DNA of 58,178 nt from Chthonomonadales bacterium (GTDB taxonomy: Bacteria; Armatimonadota; Chthonomonadetes; Chthonomonadales; CAJBBX01). The stretch lies in assembly GCA_013360745.1 (NCBI GenBank), contig JABWBA010000012.1, positions 1-58,178 on the forward strand, written 5' to 3'. This document shows, one piece after another, positions 1 to 8,159 of the stretch. The position numbers and the translations under genes are program-made. The notes below the pieces were generated by a model. It searched no databases and had not been told where the DNA came from. It saw nothing but the letters and a program-made list of their open reading frames with translations. Every line of letters begins with the position of its first letter. The first letter of the stretch is position 1.

Positions 1-878
<878 letters not shown>

Positions 879-920
879 TCACGAGAGGGGTTGGAACACA
901 CCGAGCGAAAGGGAGCCTAT

Positions 921-950
921 AGTTTAGCTATGATAAGTGTTCCGTGTCAA
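921..950 (-). promoter_or_regulatory. Putative sigma70 promoter of metY
   Basis: On the minus strand a perfect TTGACA (945-950) is followed after 18 nt by TAAACT (921-926). The start codon is about 80 nt downstream. The rest of the 843-1097 gap shows no other gene, and I could not see the conserved core of a SAM riboswitch. Confidence 0.5.
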
Positions 951-1097
951 TCTCATGACCACGCATGACCGCCGATCTCCCGTTCGGCAGGAACCGCTCG
1001 CGGGTTCGGCCTGTCCCGAACGGTCCGGCGCGAGGCTGGCAGCAGCAGCGCATGACGCCTTCGGCCGCCCTGGCCGCCGCATAGTTCTCCGGCTGCG

Positions 1098-2036
1098 CTA
1101 AGCTGCAGATCCCGACAGCAATCGGCTCAGGCCATACCAGCGAACGGCATTCTGACTGAAGAGTTTCCGGCGCTCATCGTCCGGCCATCCCGCGACGATC
1201 CGTTGGAGCGCCGTAACCCACTCCCGCAAGCTCGCCACCATCGTACACACCGGCCAATCGGAACCGAACAGGATACGATCCGGGCCGAAGGCCGCCCGGC
1301 AATGCTCGATGAAAGGGGCGAGATCCTCCGCGGCCCAGGCCCCTCTGCGTGCCGTTGCCACAATACCGCTGATCTTGCAGGCGACGTTCTTCCGGCGCGC
1401 CACAGCATCGATGGCGCGGCGCCAGGAGTCCGCAGGACCCTCCTGCACGTTCGGATTGCCGCAATGGTCAAGGACGAACCGCGTATCGGGACAGGCGTCC
1501 GCCAGTTGACGGGCATCGTCAAGAAACGGAGCGGGGAGACAGATGTCGAAAACCAACCGCATCCGCCCGAGCAATCGTATGCCCGCGATGTAGGCGGGCT
1601 GGAGGCAATGGCCCTGGGGCGTTGCGGCCGAATGCAGGACCTGTCGGAGCCCCCTCACCCTCAGTTCCCTGCGAAAGCGCGTCACGTACGCCTCGAAGTC
1701 CGGCGAATCCGGCCGCCCGCCGAGGATGGCCCCGATCATCGGACTGCCCGGCGCCCCGCAACGTTCCAGCGCGTAGGCCGCTTCCGCCTCGTGCTGCTCC
1801 GGTGCGACGTCGACCTCCATATAGAGGGTCCTCGTGATCCCCAGACCGTCGGCCTCGCGGATATAGTCCTCGAGACGGTGATCTCCGGCCAGCGGCCCGC
1901 TCGTCGGCAGCCATGGCAGGCTCAGACGCTTGAGGTCCCATAGATGCTGATGCGTGTCGACGATGGGCGTTGAGCGAGACGCCTGCACCCCCGACGCCGC
2001 AAGAGCCGATGCTAGCACGAACTGCCTCCTGGTCAT
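1098..2036 (-). CDS. Amidohydrolase (TIM-barrel, COG3618 / L-fuconolactonase-like), exported
   Basis: Metal-dependent TIM-barrel hydrolase of the Amidohydrolase_2 type, 312 residues; family members open sugar lactones or related cyclic esters. The first metal-binding motif is VDTHQHLWD (HxH) near residue 27. A later DHCGNP supplies the second-half histidine, and FGSDWPV near the C-terminus carries the catalytic aspartate. I chose the ATG at 2036 because MTRRQFVLASALAASG reads as an export signal. The open frame reaches 2147, but that upstream stretch has no family similarity. GTG codons lie just before this ATG and the ribosome site is weak (GATAGGG), so the exact start is uncertain. The substrate cannot be told from sequence. 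Confidence 0.8.
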   Translation of the reverse strand: MTRRQFVLASALAASGVQASRSTPIVDTHQHLWDLKRLSLPWLPTSGPLAGDHRLEDYIREADGLGITRTLYMEVDVAPEQHEAEAAYALERCGAPGSPMIGAILGGRPDSPDFEAYVTRFRRELRVRGLRQVLHSAATPQGHCLQPAYIAGIRLLGRMRLVFDICLPAPFLDDARQLADACPDTRFVLDHCGNPNVQEGPADSWRRAIDAVARRKNVACKISGIVATARRGAWAAEDLAPFIEHCRAAFGPDRILFGSDWPVCTMVASLREWVTALQRIVAGWPDDERRKLFSQNAVRWYGLSRLLSGSAA

Positions 2037-2245
2037 CCCTATCACCACACCGCCGCGCCCGTCCGGACCGCGACACCCGGGCGTCGAACCCGAAGCGACC
2101 GGAAGCAACACCCGGAGCGAGCCTCCAACGGAACGAGTATGGCACACTCATCGTTCGACTCCGACAGGGCGGGGTATCCTCTCGGGATACGGCCTACATC
2201 GCGTGACCCGGCCGCCATCGTCATTGCTCAGGAGGACCCATCACC

Positions 2246-3157
2246 TTGGATATCACCATGCTGCCCATCGAACAGATCACCGCGGATACGGGGCAGCCCC
2301 GTTCCCATGCCGATTCCGAGGCGCTGGCAGAGCTCGCCGCCAGTATCCGGCGCCACGGGGTTCTGAATCCCATCACGGTAGCTGAGCTCCCCTCCGGCGC
2401 GGGATACCGGATCGTAACCGGGGAACGACGGTGGCGCGCCGCCCAGATGGCGGGACTTACAGCGATGCCCTGTATCATCCGGCACCTCACGGAGGAGGAT
2501 GTGCGGGTGCAGCAGCTCATCGAGAACATGCAGCGGGAGGACCTGCAGCCGCTGGATCGCGCCCGGGGCATCGTTGCCCTCCAGGACCAAACCGGCGCCT
2601 CCATACGCGACGTCGCCGCGATGCTCGGCATCTCGGAACGGAGTGTGCATAACCTTCTCGACCTCATGGACCTGCCCGGCGACATCGGCGAGCGGATCGT
2701 CTCCAGCCCGAACAAACCCGCTCATGGGCAGTTGACCGAGAAGCACGCACGCTTCATTAAACAGCTGGCGGAGGAGCCGGATCTTCAGCGACGGGTCGCC
2801 GACCGTATTCAGCGAGATCGGCTTACCAGCGGTGATACCGAAGCGATGGTCCGGGCCCTGCGCCTCAACCCGGAGGACGCAGAGGAGATCCTGACGGCGC
2901 CGCGCGAGGCGTTCTCCGGATATCTGAAAGCGAAAGACGCGTTCGCCGAGGAGCGTCGGTCCGAGCGCGCCGCTGAGGCTCAGACCGACACTTCCACCGG
3001 CGATGTGGTTCGGGCCTGCGCGGTCGCCCTGGACAATATCCATCCTGTGGGCCTCTCCCCTGCCTCTCTTGCGGATCTCCGAGCCGCGTTACACCAGGCG
3101 CGACAGATCCTGGACGCGCTGGATCGGGAGTGCGCCATGGAGATGGGCGAATCATAA
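2246..3157 (+). CDS. ParB/RepB/Spo0J family partition protein, unpaired with ParA
   Basis: 303-residue ParB-type DNA-binding protein. The N-terminal ParB/Srx fold (about residues 1-90) begins with the typical LPIEQITADTGQPR and contains GERRWRAAQMAG, the CTP/parS-clamp box, then IENMQREDLQPLDRA. A helix-turn-helix follows (about 105-150, VAAMLGISERSVHNLL). The start is the TTG at 2246 because GGAGG at 2231-2235 lies 10 nt before it, whereas the next ATG (2258) would be 22 nt away. No parA lies nearby, and the C-terminal half diverges from standard chromosomal ParB. It may be a nucleoid or regulatory paralogue. A hairpin downstream probably ends the transcript. Confidence 0.85.
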   Translation: MDITMLPIEQITADTGQPRSHADSEALAELAASIRRHGVLNPITVAELPSGAGYRIVTGERRWRAAQMAGLTAMPCIIRHLTEEDVRVQQLIENMQREDLQPLDRARGIVALQDQTGASIRDVAAMLGISERSVHNLLDLMDLPGDIGERIVSSPNKPAHGQLTEKHARFIKQLAEEPDLQRRVADRIQRDRLTSGDTEAMVRALRLNPEDAEEILTAPREAFSGYLKAKDAFAEERRSERAAEAQTDTSTGDVVRACAVALDNIHPVGLSPASLADLRAALHQARQILDALDRECAMEMGES

Positions 3158-3483
3158 ACGCCAGATCCGTGTCATCGCATCCTTCGCATCAGCCTCGTGT
3201 TCCGTTCGTCCTACGCCAGATGCCACATTGGTCCGACATCGCGGAAGGCCCGAGTTTGATATCCTAGCTGTACCGTATCGCGGTACGCGCAGAACTGAAA
3301 GCCCGGGTTCCTTATGAACTCGGGCTTTCGCCATTCATGCCGGATCGCCCGTGAGTTATGACGCACTCGGCCATGCCCATGGCCAACGCCGAAGGCTGCA
3401 TCGACCCGCCGGAGCCGCAAGAGACGCGCCGTTGCCGGCCGTGAATCGCCCCACACCCGGCGCCATACGGGGATGGCCTTCCC
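3158..3483. other. Intergenic stretch between parB-like gene and RNB gene
   Basis: No coding frame with family features is seen here. It holds two hairpins: a short perfect one (GTACCG/CGGTAC, 3270-3286, 5-nt loop) and a longer terminator-like stem (3298-3328). The remaining bases show nothing I recognise. Confidence 0.5.
3298..3328 (+). terminator. Terminator-like hairpin after the ParB gene
   Basis: AAAGCCCGGGTTC (3298-3310) pairs with GAACTCGGGCTTT (3316-3328) across a 5-nt loop, giving 13 pairs with one G-U. The stem ends in TTT but no long U-tract follows, so termination strength is unclear. Confidence 0.55.
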
Positions 3484-3512
3484 TTGACGGTCGCCGAATG
3501 TCATGGGATAAT
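3484..3512 (+). promoter_or_regulatory. Sigma70-type promoter of the RNB ribonuclease gene
   Basis: TTGACG (3484-3489), a 17-nt spacer and GATAAT (3507-3512). Transcription should start near 3519, giving a leader of about 20 nt with GGGAGG (3524-3529) before the GTG start. This rules out the upstream in-frame start at 3484, which would sit inside the -35 box. Confidence 0.7.
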
Positions 3513-3537
3513 CATCCCGTACAGGGAGGATGCCCGA

Positions 3538-5004
3538 GTGAGTAAACGGACGAATCGGATCGACCTTGCAGAACTGGCGGCGCAGGTTCTGCTGGAACGT
3601 GGACTGGAGCCGGAGTTTACGCCGGAAGCGCTCAACCAGGTGGCAAGGCTGCAGGAGCCCGCCAAACCGAAGCCGGAGGAGACGGTTCGAGATCTCCGAT
3701 CCCTCCTCTGGGCGTCGATTGATAACGACAACTCCCGGGATCTCGATCAGCTAACGGTCGCCGACGACCTGGGAAAGGGCGCTACGCGCGTTCTTGTAGC
3801 CATCGCCGATGTCGACGCCATGGTCAAGCAGAACAGTCCCGTCGACGTGCACGCGCGCAAGAACACCACATCGATCTACACCGCCGCCCGCGTTTTCCCC
3901 ATGCTGCCAGAACGGCTGTCGACCGATCTCTCTTCGCTCAATCCCGACCAGGAGCGTCTGGCGGTGGTCATCGCGTACACCGTGGACAGCGAAGGGGTCA
4001 CAAGCGATCCGGAGATCTATCGGGCGCTCGTGCATAGCAAAGCCAAACTCGCTTATAACTCCGTGGGCGCATGGCTGAACGGAGAGGAGCCGATGCCGGC
4101 CGCGATGCAGGCCGTGGAAGGGCTCGCCGACCAGATGCGTCTGCAGGATGCCGCCGCCCAGCGGCTGTGCATCCAGCGCCATCGGCATGGCGCGCTCGTC
4201 CTCGATTCCATCGAAACCCGGGCGATAATGGAGGACGGCGAAGTCCTCGATATCGAACGGGAGTCGAAAAACCGTGCCCACGAGATCATCGAGGACTTCA
4301 TGATCGCGGCGAATGGCGTCGTCGCCCGCTTCCTGGATCATCACGGCTCACCGAGCTTCCGTCGGGTCGTCCGCTCGCCGGAGCGGTGGGATCGGATCGA
4401 ATCCCTCGCTGCGGACTATGGCGAGGAGCTTCCGCCCGATCCCGATCCTGTCGCACTTCAGCGGTTTCTCCTCAAGATGCGCAAGGCCGATCCCGTCCGC
4501 TTTCCCGACCTGTCGCTGACGATCATCAAGCTGCTCGGACGAGGGGAATACGCGGTGCACGAACCGAACCAGGACGCCGATGGGCACTTCGGTCTGGCAG
4601 TGCGGGACTATTCCCACTCGACGGCGCCGAACCGACGATATCCCGATGTCATCACCCAGCGTCTGTTGAAAGCGGTGCTCGGCGGCCGAACGATCGCGTA
4701 CGGTCCGGTGGAACTAGCGGAACTGGCCCAGCACTGTACGGCGCAGGAAGACGCGGCCAAGAAGGCGGAACGCCAGATCGCCAAATCCGCCGCCGCGATG
4801 CTGCTCGCCCATCGCATCGGCCAAACGTTCGACGGGATCATCACAGGAGCAAAACCCAAGGGTGTCTGGGCTCGGATCTTCCATCCGCCCGTTGAAGGGC
4901 GAGTTGTGGAGGGCGAGGCGGGCCTCGACGTCGGCGATCGAGTCCGCGTTCGTCTCGTCGATACGGATGTACACCGCGGCTATATCGATTTCGCTATCCA
5001 ATAA
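3538..5004 (+). CDS. RNB-domain exoribonuclease (RNase II/R family)
   Basis: 3'-to-5' exoribonuclease of the RNB family, 488 residues. The catalytic domain starts near residue 55 with LLWASIDNDNSRDLDQL. Compared with E. coli RNase II (TIDSASTEDMDDAL) the first three aspartates are present, but the fourth position is Q instead of D. Later family blocks are HARKNTTSIYTAARVFPMLPERL (read in two halves), the AVRDYSHSTAPNRRYPDV substrate-channel block, and a C-terminal S1-like beta-barrel region ending DVHRGYIDFAIQ. No N-terminal cold-shock domains are present. The GTG at 3538 is chosen because GGGAGG is 8 nt upstream and a promoter overlaps the alternative start. The protein likely acts in RNA turnover. 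The D-to-Q change may mark a subfamily. Confidence 0.88.
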   Translation: MSKRTNRIDLAELAAQVLLERGLEPEFTPEALNQVARLQEPAKPKPEETVRDLRSLLWASIDNDNSRDLDQLTVADDLGKGATRVLVAIADVDAMVKQNSPVDVHARKNTTSIYTAARVFPMLPERLSTDLSSLNPDQERLAVVIAYTVDSEGVTSDPEIYRALVHSKAKLAYNSVGAWLNGEEPMPAAMQAVEGLADQMRLQDAAAQRLCIQRHRHGALVLDSIETRAIMEDGEVLDIERESKNRAHEIIEDFMIAANGVVARFLDHHGSPSFRRVVRSPERWDRIESLAADYGEELPPDPDPVALQRFLLKMRKADPVRFPDLSLTIIKLLGRGEYAVHEPNQDADGHFGLAVRDYSHSTAPNRRYPDVITQRLLKAVLGGRTIAYGPVELAELAQHCTAQEDAAKKAERQIAKSAAAMLLAHRIGQTFDGIITGAKPKGVWARIFHPPVEGRVVEGEAGLDVGDRVRVRLVDTDVHRGYIDFAIQ

Positions 5005-5046
5005 GAGCGCAGGAGTCCAGACGCCCGACCGCAGGAGACTGAGCCA

Positions 5047-8000
5047 ATGAAATCCAGTGTGTTCTTCGCCATCGCGCTCACATTCGCAGCCTGTTGCGTT
5101 GCCCAGGCCGAGCCGGGAGCCGGGAGGGCCATCGGGTCCGTCGCCCCGGCCTTCGCGCTGGAACAAAATACCGGCGCCTATCCGGACGCAGTGCGCTTCC
5201 TGGCTCGATCGCCCCGCGCTACGGTCTATCTGACGCCGGCGGAGATGGTCATGCTCCTCGACCAGCACAAACCTGGGCGCAGGTCGGCGGACGGATTCGA
5301 GTTCGGGGAGCCTCGGCAGTCGTGGCAGCGGGTCCGTTCGCGATGGGCCCGCCGCAGTTCCGTTCTGAGGATCTCGTTCATCGGCGGCGATCCTGAGGCT
5401 CCGTCGACCGGTCTTGATCGGCGTCCAGGGAGTGTGAACTACCTGCGCGGCGCAGATTCGGGAGGATGGCACACGGGCGTCCCGCTCTACGGGCAGGCGC
5501 ATTTCCAGAACGTCTATCCTGGCATCGGCGTCCAATACTACGGATCCGAGGCTGCCTCACGCCACCGGAGACCGCTCGAGTTCGATTTCGTTGTGCAGGC
5601 CGGTGCCGATCCCGGCCAGATCAGGCTCGGGTTCACCGGCGCGAGGCGGGTGCGGGTCGACGGCGGATCGCTTGTAATGACCACCTCGGTCGGCGACGTG
5701 CGTTTGAAGCCGCCGTTGGCCTATCAGGAAATCGACGGCCGGCGTGTTCCGGTAGGATGCCGCTACACGTTGAATCGCGAAGCGCCCGCGGGAGCCGTGA
5801 CGGCGGGATTGAGCGTTGACCGGTATGACGCGGCGAGGACGCTTGTCATCGATCCGATCCTCGACTTCGCCACCTTCCTCGGCGGGGCCAACGCCGATGG
5901 GGCGACGGGGATTGCCGTCGATGCGACGGGCGCATCCTATGTAACTGGCTACAGTTACGGCTCCGATTTCCCGACGACGAACAACGCCTACGATCAATCG
6001 GCCAACGGCGATCTCGATGCCTTCGTCGCCAAGGTCGCGTCCGACGGCAAATCGCTCGTATACGCAACCTACGTCGGGGGCTCCAACTGGGACTATTGCC
6101 ACGGCATCGCCGTGGATGCCTCGGGCTCCGCCTATATTGCGGGCGAGACGGTCTCGGACGACTTCCCGGTGACTGCAGGGGCCTTCCAGACCGCCCTGAA
6201 CGGAACGAACGGAGACGCCTTCACGGTTAAGCTCACGCCAGATGGCTCCGGTCTCGCCTTCAGCACCTATTTCGGCGGGACGGAATGGGAGGCGGCGTAT
6301 GGCATCGCCGTGGACGGAGCCGGTGTTGTGATCGCCGGCTACACCCAATCCCTCGATATGCCGACGTCGGTCGGGGCGTACGATACCACCTACAACGGCG
6401 GCGATAGCGATGTCTTCGCCGTGCGCTTCGCCCCGAATGGCGGTTCGCTGGTCGGCGCTACATACATCGGGGGATCCGCGGGTGACTACGGCAACGCCGT
6501 GGCGTTGGATACGGACGGGTCGATCCTGGTCGCGGGCCAGGCCTACTCGGCCAACCTTCCAACGACGGCGGGCGCCGTTCAAACGGCGTTTCAGGGCGGC
6601 GACTACGATGCGTTCGCGCTGCGGCTCAACTCCGGCTGCACCTCGCTCGTATACTGCACGTATCTGGGCGGTTCCAGCACCGAGAGCGCCGCCGGCATTG
6701 CGGCCGCGTCCAACGGCGATGCGATCGTCATCGGCAATACCGCCTCCGCTAACTTTCCAACCACCGGCGGAGGTTTCGATACGACGATCAACGGCGATGG
6801 AGACGGTTTCGCCTGCAGGGTCAGCGCGAACGGGAACTCGCTCGCCTATGGGACCTTCATCGGCGGCTCCGCGACGGACGGATGTCTGGGAGTCGCCGTG
6901 GACGGACAGAACCGGGCAAGCGTCATCGGCTACACGTATTCGACTAACTTCCCGCTCAGCCCGAATGCCTTCGACACCGCACTCCCGACCAACGACGTCG
7001 ACGCGTTTGTCCTCCTCCTATCCGCCGACGGATCGACCGCGCTCTTCTCTAGCTACATCGGCGGAGGAGGATCGGACGTCGGCTACGGCGTCGCGCTCGA
7101 CCCATCCGGCGCGGCCTATCTGACAGGCGATACGTGGTCGGCCGATTTTCCGGTCACCGCAGGCGCCTACGACACCGTTCACGGCGGAGAGGCGGATGTG
7201 TTCGTCGCGCGAGTGGTCTTCCCGCTCCTGACCAACACCTCGCTGTATACGATCGACCGGACCGGAACCATCACGGAGAACATCGCCCTCCGCTCCTACA
7301 GCCTCAAACGGCTGAGCGACAACGCATACCTGTCCGGCAAGACGATCACCTTTCGTATTGACGGAACCCCGGTCGGAACCGCGACCACCGACGTGAGCGG
7401 CAACGCTATGCTGCTCTGGACCATCACCGACGGCCCGAGCGCCCGCACGATCACGGCGGAGTTCGCGGGCGACTCCAGCTACAACGCGTCCAGCGACAAC
7501 GCGGCCCTCACGGCCGTGAGCTGGTCGACGAAGATCATCGGCTTCGATCGGACCCGGCGCATAACCGGACGAACGGAACTCAAATGCCGGCTGCTCCGAA
7601 GCGACAACGCGCCGCTATACAATAAGAACGTGAGCTTTACCGTCGACGGGACATACGTCATCACTCGCCCCACCGACGTGAACGGCTACGCTAAGTACCC
7701 CTACTACGACGTGCCGGACGGCGCCGGAGCCGGGACAAGGAGCATTCTGAGCCAGTGGGCCGGCAACGGAGGCTACGGCGCCAGCAGCAACACCGCCGTG
7801 TTGACCGTGCAGAAAGCCCTGCCCTATATCTGGGTCCTGTCGAAATCCGTGCCGTCGGGCGGCGTTGCCAACCTGTATGCCTACTTCCGACGCCTGTATG
7901 ACCTGCAGAAACAGAAGGCGAAGACCGTAACCTTCAAGGTCGACGGAACGCCGGTTCAGACTGTCGTTACCAATGATGACGGGGTCGCGCGCTACCTGTA

Positions 8001-8103
8001 TCCCACGGTCGAATCCGTCGGCAGCCATACGATCCGGTGCGAGTTCGGGGGCGATGCCTGGGTGGAGGCCGGTTATGGAAGCGGCTCGCTGACGATACTC
8101 TGA
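5047..8103 (+). CDS. Secreted SBBP seven-blade beta-propeller protein with C-terminal Ig-like domains
   Basis: 1018-residue exported protein. A signal peptide (MKSSVFFAIALTFAACCVAQA) leads into a domain of about 240 residues typical of SBBP proteins (FALEQNTGAYPDAVRF; later HFQNVYPGIGVQYYG). Seven SBBP repeats of about 57 residues follow (about residues 275-710), each with a Y/F-x-GG motif, GIAVDxxGxAYxxG and an FPxxxxAxDT box, enough for one closed propeller. Three Ig-like repeats finish the protein (about 711-1018), each with an FxVDGTxV core and an FAGDSSYNASS-like end. AGGAG precedes the ATG. It is probably a surface-attached or released binding protein. The next gene starts 56 nt downstream and may be co-transcribed. 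Confidence 0.85.
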   Translation: MKSSVFFAIALTFAACCVAQAEPGAGRAIGSVAPAFALEQNTGAYPDAVRFLARSPRATVYLTPAEMVMLLDQHKPGRRSADGFEFGEPRQSWQRVRSRWARRSSVLRISFIGGDPEAPSTGLDRRPGSVNYLRGADSGGWHTGVPLYGQAHFQNVYPGIGVQYYGSEAASRHRRPLEFDFVVQAGADPGQIRLGFTGARRVRVDGGSLVMTTSVGDVRLKPPLAYQEIDGRRVPVGCRYTLNREAPAGAVTAGLSVDRYDAARTLVIDPILDFATFLGGANADGATGIAVDATGASYVTGYSYGSDFPTTNNAYDQSANGDLDAFVAKVASDGKSLVYATYVGGSNWDYCHGIAVDASGSAYIAGETVSDDFPVTAGAFQTALNGTNGDAFTVKLTPDGSGLAFSTYFGGTEWEAAYGIAVDGAGVVIAGYTQSLDMPTSVGAYDTTYNGGDSDVFAVRFAPNGGSLVGATYIGGSAGDYGNAVALDTDGSILVAGQAYSANLPTTAGAVQTAFQGGDYDAFALRLNSGCTSLVYCTYLGGSSTESAAGIAAASNGDAIVIGNTASANFPTTGGGFDTTINGDGDGFACRVSANGNSLAYGTFIGGSATDGCLGVAVDGQNRASVIGYTYSTNFPLSPNAFDTALPTNDVDAFVLLLSADGSTALFSSYIGGGGSDVGYGVALDPSGAAYLTGDTWSADFPVTAGAYDTVHGGEADVFVARVVFPLLTNTSLYTIDRTGTITENIALRSYSLKRLSDNAYLSGKTITFRIDGTPVGTATTDVSGNAMLLWTITDGPSARTITAEFAGDSSYNASSDNAALTAVSWSTKIIGFDRTRRITGRTELKCRLLRSDNAPLYNKNVSFTVDGTYVITRPTDVNGYAKYPYYDVPDGAGAGTRSILSQWAGNGGYGASSNTAVLTVQKALPYIWVLSKSVPSGGVANLYAYFRRLYDLQKQKAKTVTFKVDGTPVQTVVTNDDGVARYLYPTVESVGSHTIRCEFGGDAWVEAGYGSGSLTIL

Positions 8104-8159
8104 TCTTGCGCACCCGCGGCCTCGAGCGCAGCCCGGGCAATCCAACAAGGGGTGACAAC

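Noticed and set aside
2077-2093. tRNA T-arm-like TTCGACG loop on the minus strand
   Set aside because: No matching acceptor, anticodon arm or CCA end can be built around it.
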